This document shows, piece by piece, positions 44,281 to 56,300 of a DNA stretch of 64,000 bases. A program made the translations under genes and the position numbers. The stretch's first letter is position 1. Every line of letters begins with the position of its first letter. Source of the DNA: Cheiracanthium punctorium (Eukaryota; Arthropoda; Arachnida; Araneae; Cheiracanthiidae); contig JAWZYV010013556.1 in NCBI GenBank assembly GCA_038373885.1, positions 372,001-436,000 of the forward strand. The letters are read 5' to 3'. The notes under the pieces were generated by a model that did not search any database, had not been told where the DNA came from, and worked only from the letters and a program-made list of their open reading frames with translations.

Positions 44281-44430
44281 TTAGGATCGTCAGGATTAGT
44301 AATTTTCTTAGAAATCCTTTGCGTGAGAGCGAGAGAGATGGAGCAAGCGCGCGGTCTACGCATGCATACCATTTCAGCACTCGGCTCAGCAGAATGGATT
44401 AGAACCTCTCTCGCTATTGGTAACTGTATT

Positions 44431-44648
44431 CAGGGGCGTAGCCAAGGGGGGGGGGATATCGGTTTATATCCCCCCCCCCACGAAATGTTTCGATTAGTTC
44501 GAAATGTTTCGATTAGTAAATGTTAGATTATATTAATGTTTCGATTATGAAATTCCATCTATTTATACACATATAAGTTCATATCCCCCCCGAAAAATTT
44601 TCCAGGCGCATATCCCCCCCCTGAAAAATTTTCCTGGCTACGCGCCTG
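44431..44648. mobile_element. hAT-type MITE, 218 bp, perfect 8-bp TSD
   Basis: Left CAGGGGCGTAGCCAAGG and right, reverse complemented, CAGGCGCGTAGCCAGGA. The perfect direct repeat actgtatt is at 44423-44430 and 44649-44656. Long G and C runs just inside the ends could pair with each other. Confidence 0.82.
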
Positions 44649-44839
44649 ACTGTATTCAATGGTATGTTTGGGTAGTTACGTTTTTGAAATCCAGATGGCA
44701 AATCTAAAAAATTTTTACATGGATTTTTGAGTTTGTTGTAGTCGTTATGAAACTTGTTTGTTGATTAGAGACCTATTTTGCCTTTTTAGTGAGGAAAGGT
44801 AGCATTTAACTGCAGGTTAATCAATACTTTGTTGCACAG

Positions 44840-44998
44840 CAGGGGCGTAGCCTGAGGAGGGGGGTGAGGGGGCTACTGCCTCCCCCCGAAATGGGACCCT
44901 TTACTTAGCTTACAATTTGATATTTAGTTTACAATTGAACTTTAGCTTTAAATTTGATACCCAGGCCACCCCGAAATAAAATCCTGGCTACGCCACTG
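44840..44998. mobile_element. hAT-type MITE, 159 bp
   Basis: Left CAGGGGCGTAGCCTGAGG and right, reverse complemented, CAGTGGCGTAGCCAGGA. Flanks ttgcacag (44832-44839) and gtgcacag (44999-45006) match at 7 of 8 positions. It is the same family as 44431-44648. Confidence 0.72.
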
Positions 44999-45099
44999 GT
45001 GCACAGTGAAAATAAATTATCTCACAGTTTGTACTTTCCAACTTAGAGTTCCTTAGTGTCTTATGAGAGATATCGAAAATTTAAAAAAATATAAATTTT

Positions 45100-45510
45100 A
45101 AATAAATACAGTTTAAAAAACTAAAAAACACGCTTTTATAGCAAATCGAACTAAAAAATTAAAAATAAATATAGTTTGAAAAAACTAAAAAACACGCTTT
45201 GGTGATAAATTGAACTAACTAAAATGTGAAAAATAATTCTTAATATAGAAATAAATTAATGAACGAAAAATAGTATTATTGTGAAAAAAGCGTGGGGTGC
45301 TCCACATATCAGTTCTTCAGAATATTCGATCGGTATGATTACTACAAAAATGATACAAAAAATATAGCACAAAGCATCCCACGCTTTTTTCAGAATAATA
45401 CTATTTTTCGTTCATTCATTTATTTCTATATTAAGAATTATTTTTCACTTTTCCGTTAGTTCAATTCATCACTAAAGCGTGTTTTTTAGTTTTTTTAAAC
45501 TATATATTTT
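45100..45510. repeat. Long inverted repeat
   Basis: The left arm (about 45163-45312) and right arm (about 45378-45508) are inverted copies: aaaacacgctttggtga, cttaatatagaaataaat and gaaaaaagcgtgggg all have partners. The left arm also has an extra tandem copy of the aaaaaactaaaaaacacgcttt unit (45114-45140). The centre is near 45345. Terminal repeats of a transposon class were not seen. Confidence 0.65.
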
Positions 45511-45514
45511 AAAG

Positions 45515-45910
45515 TGTATTTAGAGATGTTCGGCTATTTCAAATAATACAAAAGTGATAATGTCTTCTAAGGAGTACAAATAAATGCTCTCCATCGAAAA
45601 TGGTATCTGTATTATTTATAATTCTTTTACAGGAGCGTTTAAAATAACTCCAGTGCATAACGGTCTTTAGCAGTTTAGCGACATTAATAAATTTTAAGCA
45701 CAATTCAATACGTATATAAATGATTATACCTACTTACACTTCATTTGAGGGATGTAAATAGCATATCAAGCTCTTTCGCAGGGTCTCATAAAATTGCATT
45801 ATTAGCGATATACGGGCGTTTCGAAGTTATTTCCATAATCGCGCCAAGTTTGACGCCAAAATTTGGCACGCCCGTGCACGGCCAAAATTTGCATCGCCAA
45901 ATTTGGCGCA
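45515..45910 (+). repeat. Family X fragment
   Basis: It carries agatgttcggctatttcaaa, cattatttataattcttttacagg and the cgccaaatttggcgc block, all matching positions within 34850-36600. Confidence 0.55.
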
Positions 45911-46576
45911 ATAAATGCTGTTGTGTTAGAAAGTGTTTTATAATCGATGTTTTCGGTATGATTTATGTTTCTTTGCTTTGTTTTGCTTTTCTCTTTTACT
46001 TAAAAATTGTGCCTGGTTAAAAAGTACTGAAGCTTCAATACTGGATTCTTGAAAGATTATTCTTGAACTTGTTGTTCACTTGGCGCTCCTTTCAGTTTAC
46101 GTAATAAGGGAATGTAAGGTTGTATTTAGCAAGCTTATTTAGTTCCAATTAATACAATTTAAGCAATAACTATACAATCTCGGGGTCTGCAATTTTCAAA
46201 CTGATCGAATGGTCACTAGAGTTATTATAGTCATAATTCACTTCATTCGTTTATACTAATTGTCAAACACAGAGGCCGGATTCATCTTGCTTAATTTCCC
46301 AACGTTTTGTTTTTAAAATTCTAACACGATGAAGGAGATATATACTCCATAATTTCAGATACGTGCATACAACATAAAAACAGTGTACAAAACTGCATTT
46401 AACAGAAAACACAATGTTTCATGAATGAATATGCGTTTAGAATTTATGCACGATTCCACTTCAGTCAATGAAACCGTGGTAATAACTTTTCAAATTCTGA
46501 TAGCTCACTAGAAAAACGAAATTATTATTTTTTAACATAGAAAATGAAAACTACTCAACCAACAAAAGATACTCAG

Positions 46577-46920
46577 GTCTCGCAGTGGTCTGGGTGCTAA
46601 ACAAAAACACGGCAAGTGAATCAGCATCCGGCTTGGCCAGTGCTTGGAAGGGTCAACTCCCTCTCGGCTCGACTGCTGTGAGACCGTGCACGCTAATGGG
46701 AGCTGATGCACATCGTGGCTCCAATGCCGTCTAAGTTGTTAAACGATACCCCTGGAGATGCCGATTTTAGGGGGGTTCGTCCCTCCTCTCGAACTGGTTC
46801 AAAATTACTCCCACTGGGGACCACTGAAAATGGAAGACGCCCCCCTCTGCCTATCGCCTCCCTATCTTGGGGGTCTGGCACTGCAAGCAGCTGTCAGAGG
46901 GCATAAGAAACAACAACAAA
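46577..46920 (+). repeat. SINE family S2, full length, 16-bp TSD
   Basis: Flanked by perfect direct repeats aacaaaagatactcag (46561-46576 and 46921-46936). The head gtctcgcagtggtctgggtg resembles a tRNA-type start and the tail is aacaacaacaaaa. It lies directly 3' of the gene B poly(A) signal and serves as the S2 reference copy. Confidence 0.85.
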
Positions 46921-46952
46921 AACAAAAGATACTCAGTTTTATTATTCATATT

Positions 46953-46958
46953 TTTATT
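46953..46958 (-). promoter_or_regulatory. Poly(A) signal AATAAA of SDR gene B
   Basis: Minus-strand AATAAA about 123 nt after the gene B stop codon and 25 nt after the motif shared with gene A. Confidence 0.5.
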
Positions 46959-46982
46959 CCATCATAAATTTAAATACATACA

Positions 46983-47002
46983 TACAACAAAAGTCAGTAC
47001 AC
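46983..47002 (-). other. Conserved 3' UTR motif, gene B copy
   Basis: Identical over 20 nt to 22853-22872 behind gene A and in the same position between stop codon and poly(A) signal. Confidence 0.6.
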
Positions 47003-47080
47003 GAGCTTTGTTCATCAAAATAAACAATACATCTTGTGTCTGAATACATTATTTAATGCTTTCTTATGAAAGTGCTTCGT

Positions 47081-47305
47081 TTAAAATTTATATATGCACC
47101 CATTTCTGTCAATGAAGCTGCCGTGATGACTTTCGTTCAAGGTAGGCAATGTGTTCAAGATCGCTGACACACTATCATTCAACTTGATGATTCCCCTATC
47201 ACCACTCATGTCTGTTTTTACAGCTCCAGGACACAGATTGATGACTAGAATCCCTTGCTCTTTTACACTAGCTGTCATGATTCGTCCCATCATATTCAAA
47301 GCTGC
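47081..47305 (-). CDS. Gene B last exon
   Basis: It follows the acceptor atatttccacag and encodes AALNMMGRIM to CIYKF-stop, 74 residues, about two thirds identical to gene A exon 5. The KTDM after the PG motif is intact. Confidence 0.88.
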   Translation of the reverse strand, partial: AALNMMGRIMTASVKEQGILVINLCPGAVKTDMSGDRGIIKLNDSVSAILNTLPTLNESHHGSFIDRNGCIYKF

Positions 47306-50300
47306 CTGTGGAAATATGATCAGGTTAGTTAAGGGAAAGCTACATGAGGATTATCTGATTTATGGAAATATGAGTTCAGCTCATCTACAATATTAAGAGG
47401 CACAGATGTACGTTTACGTAAAGTATGTATGCATACATGAACGCAAAACTATCTATCTACTCGAGAACACGAGTAAGATACTGAGTCAAAGCAATGGAAA
47501 ATTTTCAGGAATGTTGACTAGCTTATTTAAACTTAAAAATTTGAATTAGTTTAACCCCTTAACCGTCGTATTATTTTCAAGAAAACGGTCATAAAAGTGC
47601 TTATTTCTTTTATTCCAGAAAATAAAACAAGTGCATATATAGTATAAAACAAGTGCATATATAGTATATTTATTCATTTTAAGGTTTTGGACATTTTAAG
47701 CACTAGAGAAAAAAAAATAATTTTTAGGAAAAGCCAACATTCAGGGTCATTGTGACTGAATGTGTGTTTTGTAGTAAGCAGAGAATCATTAAAAATATAT
47801 GTTTTAAACACTAGAAAGTTTTATTAAACTTACTACGTAAAATAAGTAAACATTTCTAAAATTTTCTTTGAACATAAATTTAAAAAAAAGTAAGCTAAGA
47901 TTGCATAATGCATATCACAAATACACGTGTGTTTGGGTACTGCTACCATGTATTTAAAAATAAAAGATCTCCGAATTATGTTAAAAATACTCTGGTATTG
48001 TCATCTGTTGTGTAAAATTATATATTACAAAAAAATCCGTGCATCAGAATTGGAACGCTCTTATCTTTCTGGCGCATTTTTTTGAACAGTATTGCCCGGA
48101 AATTTGACGGGCACGAGAAATAGAGGGAGAAAGCTTAGCCCGTGATTTTGACGGGAGCGAAGATTAAGGGGTTAAAAAATATCTCTCTATTCTAAAAGAA
48201 AAGTAACGGCCGCAGTCGCCGCTCTCAAGAGCTTGTTTGTCTATCTTCTCCCAAACCGTGGGGATTTGAATTTCGAGAAACATGTTCCTGAATGCGGAAA
48301 ATTCCGAGGAACCTGATAAGCTACGTAACTACGATCCTACACTATGCTTTTAAAAGCATATCAAGTATATATATTTAAAATTCTCCATTTAATAAATTCT
48401 AAATTATATCTCAACAAATGTTTTATTTTTAATCTGACGATTGAGTGCTAAAAGTCGAGAACAAAGCACAGAGTGTAAATCCAGAAAATTTCAGCCACTT
48501 TCAAGAATTTAGTTTCGAGATTAGAACTTCATTTTATGCGCCAGCGTTCAATTTAACCTGGTGTTTAGGGAAAAGTTAAATTTTAATTTTCATTCCTTTT
48601 CTATGACATTTCTGTTCATGAACACATATTTTTAAATCGTGCACATTAAAAAAAAATGTTTTTAGTTGCCTTTCTTATTTCTTTTTCTAATGGTGGACAC
48701 TTGCCGTTTATAAGCATTAAATACTAGCCTATTAATTATGGAGGCACCCAACAGGGGGACCAGCGTTGCCTACTGTGAAGTGTTGGACGAAATTTCCCAC
48801 TTTCGGAGACTCAAGCGCAAGCGCGGGTCGTAAATCGAACCCGGACCTGTGGTGTGCCAGAATGCCCCCTACACAACTCGGGCGGCACTTTTCGTAAAAC
48901 GAGGGCATGCAAAATACTGCTAACAATATCAAAAACCGTTGACTGGACTGGGCCACATTTTTCTTCCAGTAATGCTTTGCGAAACAAATTATTCTTTGTT
49001 CCAAAAGCTCGTTCATTTTTTCTCTAGATAGAAATTAGAGCAAGAAATTGATTTTGGAGATTTATTTTTTTATTTTATTTTTTAAGAAAAAGAAAATGTT
49101 ATTTGGCAAACAGGAAAATGAGATTTTGTTGTATACAAATTTTAACAAAATCGTTTGATGTTTGCGTTATTATTTTGATGCTGAATATAGACAAGAAGAA
49201 ACCAAAATTTCGATACATCACTGGTTTAACCCTTAACTGTAAACAAGAAGTCTCTGAGACTGCTCTGGCTACGTATCTGCCTGCCCTCTACATTATTCAA
49301 GTCTGACATTTCCAAAGCCTAAATATTTGCTGAAAAATTTAAAGTTGATTTAGTTAATGCCATGAAAGAAAACATGTTAACGCTCACTATTACTGACTAT
49401 TTAAGAGTTTCGTTCATTTTTCAACATTTCCGGTTAAGGATTAAATAAGGTTACGTTGAAAGCAACTGAGGATAGATTTGAGCTTGAATTTTGTGTAATG
49501 GAAAGCCTACGCGCGCGACATCTGCTAAGGAGGGGGGTTACTTGGTCAAGGGACTTTTAAAGGTTTGAAACGCGTATCCACGTTAGATGTTGAAAAAACC
49601 TACCAAAACTTCAGGCAGTTAGATGGACAAGCCGAGCGATAGGCCCGAAAGTGGGACCTTCACACTTAAGCTGCCTGCCATGTTCAGTGCCATGGTGGGG
49701 CCAGCTGAGGATGGGAGAGCTTTTTGTACCACCGGATACCATGTGGTACACTTTTCATTTTTGTAGTCGTTTTAAAGTTTTACTCATTTTAACTTTTAAA
49801 CAAGTCTAAAATAGTGAATTAAATACGAAAAACCACCCAAGGCAAGTCCCAGAAATCTTGCAAAGAGAAACAACTTCAAGGGAACGCAATTCTTCCTTTG
49901 TTTCATCTTTAACCATTTTAATTTAATCGCACTGCATATGTCAAATATTGGCGTCAATTCTTCACTAACTTCCCACAACCCAATGGAGCTAAAATTTTTG
50001 AATAACCGTGTATCACTGCAAACAATACACGAATGAATCAAAAATTATATTCTGTATCTGTTTAGAACCCAATTTTAAAATTATAGAATCAGTTCTGTTC
50101 ATTTATAATAATTACGTTGACGGCCATCTTGGGTGAGGCTGCTACTGTACATATAGTTGCGACAACAATGAAAGACAAACAAACCAGAATAATACGCACA
50201 TTAACAAAACACATTGTACTTTCATTGTTGATACAACCATTATAGTAAACAATGCAAGCATCTAACTGTAGTATTTTTCAACAATCCATTCAAAGTTTTC

Positions 50301-53300
50301 TGAAATAGTAACGTCTGCATCTTAAATCTGTCCTGCTCTTTCCTTTGAACTGAATATATTGCTGTTTTTTTAAAGAATTTCGGGTCCATTGATTCAAAAT
50401 GGCCTTCAAAGCCTTCCTCGCAACTGAAAGGTTCATTAAAAGATGCCTCAGGTACTTGTTTCGACTTTGTTCTTTCTTCATTTTGGTTTTCAGTGAAGTA
50501 TGTGAAACTAGGGTGCACATGGATCATGAGGATCAAGTGATGGCAACAGCTTTTCTGAAGTCACCAACACGAACATTCGTTTGACAAATTCCAATTCATT
50601 CCCGTTTATCTCTTTTTGACAATTAAAAATATGTCAACCTACATTGCACATCTAGGAACCGGTATAAGGCTTGGTATTTGAAAACAGTGCGCTACATATT
50701 TATAACTTCAAAAACCGATACGAGAAAGAATTTGGCGCTGATCTTCAGGATCTCTCTTTAACTGATGAGAATGATAATTAGGATGACATTCCTCATCGGG
50801 AACCCTCTTGAAGCATTTTAGAATCTTGAGTATTTACTGCCCTCTACATATTCAATGGGTTATTTTATTTATTTGTTCATTATTGCTTCCTAAAAAACAC
50901 GAACATCCGGTCAATTTATTCTTTTCTACTAACTGTTCGAAGTAGCCTAATGTGAACTCAAAAATCACCAAGGAGTAGTTAGTACTAAAACTGTTAAAAT
51001 AAAATTTAATCATCTATCACTGGTCCGTTATACGGAAAAAAGAAATGATTTTTGAAAAATAATGTTCTACTCCTGAAGCGCATGAAGTAAAAGGGTCGCT
51101 TTCTCATATTCTTCTCCAGAAATTTCAACTACTTGCGTTTTAATTGCTTTTGTTATGTCTTGTGAGCTCTTAAGAACGGATAAGAAATGAAAACTAGAGA
51201 AAATGTATTAAAAAAATATGTGGAGTAAGATGACGAGTTGAAAATTATTCCTCATCTTTCCCCATCGTGCAATTTTTACAAGACCAATTGTTATCAGTAT
51301 CTTCTTTAAACATGGATCTACTATAAATTTGTACGCAATAAGCCGAGAACTCAGAATATTTTAGTGACATCTTAAAAGACTGCTGATTCCTTTCGTTGAG
51401 ACGATCCAATATTTGACGAACACCCTTGGAAAATGAACTTTTGTATGTAAATTCCTCTGAAGGGCAAGTACAGGTGGCTATCCTGATGCTAGGCTTAGTT
51501 AAAAACTGGTGTTTATTATCTTGACCAAGACGTGCTGCTATTTGTGAATACCTGACAGAAATACTGAATTCTTCGTCTTGTCCATTGCGTCATCTTACCC
51601 CACCTTCCCCTACTTCTTTTACAGCACGTTTAGTTTACTTTTGTAGCAAAAAATGTTATGGTGGCAAATCATCGATCAGGTTAGATGTTGCAGCACTCAG
51701 GTCTGCTTGATTGCGAATAACTGCTTAGTGCTTGCGAATAACACATGTAGTGAACATAAATTATGTAGCTTGACAACAACCACATCGTCTTGTGACCAAA
51801 ACACCGAAGGAGGTAGACAATAAGAAATTCCAGCCTACTTTCAAGCATTGTAGGATCGATGTAAACGTTTAATGGAGGTGCAGGGGGATAATCATAAATC
51901 TTTCTAAATGTGAAATTTAAATAAAGTTCTAACTTCAGATGCAATGCTAGCAGCCACATTACATTTTCGGCACACCGTGTTCTGTAAAGGAATATGCGAC
52001 TGAAAAGCATTTCGTAAGTTTTTCGCAGTATTTTTTTGCATAATAATTGTTTTTTTTTTCCTCTTCCCGTCTAGTTGCTGTGGTTGCATAGAAAAAGAGG
52101 AAGAAAAAGATGAACGAGCTGAAAAATTTCAAGAAGACATTGCCGTCATAAATATGTGCGTATAATCAAATGCATCGTTTATTTCCGAAATCAGACATAT
52201 GATTTAGACGTTGCATCAGGAAGTAAAATGATTCGCTACCGAGGCATGACCTACCTGTCCCCTTGTTACAGGAAAAAGTCAATAAAGTGAATTAAGAATT
52301 TTGTAAATGATGTACAGAAATAGAAAATAATAGCATAATGCATTGGGTTGAACATGGGAATAACATAAATAAATATCGTAGCATTCGAGTCTTTAAAAAA
52401 TAAATAACCTTTCGACAGCGCTCAATAAAAAATTCTAGAAACTGCTAAAGTCAAACTTGTTATGAAGTAGTTAAAAAAATTGAGTAAATTGATTATTAAA
52501 TTTCCAAAATATGCTTTTTTTCTTCTGTCTCAGATAAAGCAGTAAATTATGCCATAATACGAATGGCATTTTAAAAAAGAATTGAAAAATTGTCATGAAA
52601 TTTATATCCAACAAATACTGAGCATACGTAAGGTGTACGACGTGCGATTCAAAAACCTGTGCACGCTCGTACCAAAAATCTTTCCAGCTGTCCACAAGTT
52701 TGGATAATTCTTCGCTAAAAGAAAGTTTCCAAATCTGGAACTAGCTTCATGAAACGTCTTACATTGGGCAAGCATTCGCAAACCCTTAATGTAGAATCCA
52801 TTATGTTTTTAGATTCAGCATATTTCAACTGTTCCTTTTCTTTTTGCAGCTATATCGAAAATGCTGTGGCATGTCTGGAAGAAACAGAAACTCTTTTCAA
52901 AGAACTTTGCAAGTCCACTCCAATAAAGTTTCTTTCTCCTTACTTGAATGTTCGCAACTACAAAAATGAGCTGAGAAAACGAGTGAAGAAAATAATTTTC
53001 CGGCCAGGTCAAAGACTACAAGACTTGCTGTTTACGAAAAGCGAAATATTATATGACAATTTTGGGCTGGAAGGAGAACATCTAATTGAACTTTATGAAT
53101 TTGTACGCTACGCAAATATCGTATTAGAGAAAGTATTCCAAATAAGAAGGGAAATTCTGGCATGTAAGTATAAATGTTTGAATGTTGATGCTAGCAGCTT
53201 TCTAATGGAAGCAAACAGGTTCAGTATAAAACATATAGGAAAAGGTTGTTTTTTTTTCTAGCGCAACTAAGTCAAAAGCGTTCAAAAAGAAAGCTCACAA

Positions 53301-56300
53301 ATCGTTCAAAAACCTTTTCTGAACATTTTTTGGACTATTTGTGCTACTATCGATCTTTATACAAATACGCCATTACAGTTAAAACGAACTTCACATTTAA
53401 CGACATTTTTGGTTGACGAAAGAAACCTTTTAATCCAAATTTTTCAGTGGAATTAAGTTATAAAGGAATATCACTTTAACGAATGTTTCAGAACAACGTA
53501 TTTTCGGTCATTCGAAGTTCGTTATGAGTCTATTTATTGGGCTGCACCCGTGCTGCCCGGATTTTAGTGGCTAGAAAACTAGTCAATCGAACCAGAGCTC
53601 CCATTTTGATAACCGGCGTGGTTATGGGTATCAGAGTATATGATCCGTCCGTCCGTTTACAGGAGGATAACATACATTAATACTCAGGACCATTTACTCA
53701 GGTCCAAGTATTATGTCTCCATAACAAAGTGCCCAGTACTCACTGATTGGTAGTGGGCCATGCCTGTAAACGGAAGTGCCCGACATTAGGGAAAAAAAAC
53801 TGTACATATCATTTGCCAGGAGAAAATGTAGCCTATATGTCATATAATATAAGTAATTATGCTTGTTAAAAGTATTCACTAATGCCAGTTATCATATCCA
53901 GATAGTATATTTATGCTGCATGAAAATTAAAGCAGATTGTTAGTTTACAAACCTTAGTTTGTTGTACTCCTTGTAACCAAAGCTTGTGAATGGATTCATA
54001 ATAATTCCGGAAAACATGACTATCATTGAACAGTAGTGGAATGATTTGTAAAAATATTCCGAGAATAACCCCCAATTATATTTCGCTGCTTGGTACTATA
54101 AAGAAGATCATTTTTGGGGGGATGATTATAAATACTTTAAAGTGATGTAATATTGTGGTAGAACGTTGAGATGTATTTGAATAATCCATGTATATCACTT
54201 TGGTATAGTAAGCTATCGCAAGAGAGACAATTGTAGAAGGAAAAAGTTTTATTTTACTTCTTATAAACTATGCATAATTGCAGGATGGTGCTGGCTGGGA
54301 GACGTTTAGCTGTGTTGGTCAGAAGATGATTTGGTTATCAAAAGATACTTTAATTATATCTCTAATCAGAAGTTAAAATTCAATCGAAAGAGAGCCAATA
54401 CGTATCTTCATTATAAATGAACCCGAAAGACCGCAGGATATTCTTAATCAACAGAGGCATGGCACAAAGTATTTAAAATCGACCCAAACAAACTAAATAT
54501 CTTCTTCATAGGTACCTTTTGTGAAGTAATTATAATCAGATGTGCAGAAACGCTGTCTGGATCCTGCACTGCTCTCTCTTCTGATTAGCTTTAGTGTCGC
54601 TTGTGCTAACCGACAGATGAGCTACCTATTTCTGAAACACCCTGTATAACGTAGACCATTTCGCCTTTACGTGCGTAGTTGATGAAAGTGAACAGAACGC
54701 CTTCCTTGTCAGTCATTATACTAAAAGAACTTCGAAATTTTATTCATGTGTCTTTTTTACTGAAAGGGACTCTTCATAAATCGTATTTCGAGAATAAGAG
54801 TGTGGAGGATTGGAGCGTTGCTGTAATGACATTGGGTTCTCTAACCATAAACAATGCTTAATTTGTGAAGTGACAGAGACTCAGCAATGGCAACTCTGAC
54901 TCGATCGCATGATATATATGATTTTTGACTTTATTGTGGATCTTTATTACTCGTTGTGAGTTACATTATTACTTTTTTTGTCTCTTTCAGATATTAAACT
55001 TCTCCGAAGTATGAAAATTTTCGTTGAACTGTTTGGTCTCTTGAAATAAATCAACAGGAAAACAGCATTTTATGTTTATTCCACGAAATTTTTATACGTT
55101 TCCAAATGACCTTCTTCATAAAATTTTAAATCATACAGCTTGTCTCTTAGTAGAAATTGTGTACCGATTTAAAGCTTTTTCATTTCAATAAAAACCTGTA
55201 TTCTGATTATCTTGTTTCGTTTTTTTTCCTAGTTTTTACTTCACCAAGCATTTCATAGTTAACATATCCATGAACTACCAAACATTGCATTTTAGAAACA
55301 CCGCATCGTTTCGTTCAATTGTTTTTGCTAGGGGCGTACCAATTTCGTTTAGTTGACTCAGTTTTCTGTGTTTCTCGGAAAGCAAGTAACAAGCAAAGTC
55401 CCGTACAAATGGGGACTTCTATAAAATATTAAACATCACCTGCTATCGTACACTGTAAGAAATATCTGCAATTTAAAGCACATATTTGCTGTAAAATAAT
55501 ATAGCACAAGTGCTGTGCTGCTTTTGGAATTCAGGACTGTGAGTTGTAAACCCACTCACGAAATGACGAGAAGAAGCTCACAGTCTAAAAACCTGGACAT
55601 GCAGACATGCTGCAATCCTGCGAAACCAATTAAAAAAGTTTAAAAATGGAAGAAAATGTAAATCCCACTCTATTTCAGCCGAATTTTAAAATGAGAACGA
55701 TTTTATCGTGTGTTTTCTGCCATGCCAAACCTACGGGATGGGCTGGGCATCTGCCGACAGGGGCGGGGAATGCTTGGGCCGGTAGACATTTTGCGGAGTT
55801 CTAACGCGCATTCACGTTACATTTGGAGAAAACTACCCAAACTCCACACTAGATTGACAGTCGCGTGGTAGGCCCAAGTGCGAGACCTTCACGTTGTTCT
55901 GCGCCTTAACTTATCGGTCATAGTGGGACCCTCTGTTTTATGAAAATGTAACATCCGGGAATGCAAAGCAATATAAAATAACGATATTTTTAAAGTAAAA
56001 TAAAACTAAGTAAGTACTAGTACAGTATTATATTTTATAAATGGGTGAATATTCGACATTTTTGAGAATTTTACTTTCAAGATGAAAATAGTGTCACATT
56101 CTTTCCCCCAACTTACATGATATGTAAATTTATTTTAAAATGAAAATCGTTATCCAATACTTTTGGACTCATGAATTTTACTAAGAAGCTTGCAATATTT
56201 ACTTAACTAGGTGTAAATAACTCTGATTTCCGTACAACGAATTCTCTTCTTAGAAGAAGTTTTCAACTGGACTAGAGCGAGTTCGCCATAGGGAGATTCT

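Noticed and set aside
50240..50536. 98-codon minus-strand frame with charged composition
   Set aside because: A second overlapping frame looks equally protein-like, and no splice sites or homology decide between them.
52749..53261. 170-codon frame taken as a complete gene from Met 52749
   Set aside because: The protein-like part is bounded by a strong acceptor at 52849 and donor at 53164. The codons outside are intronic in character.
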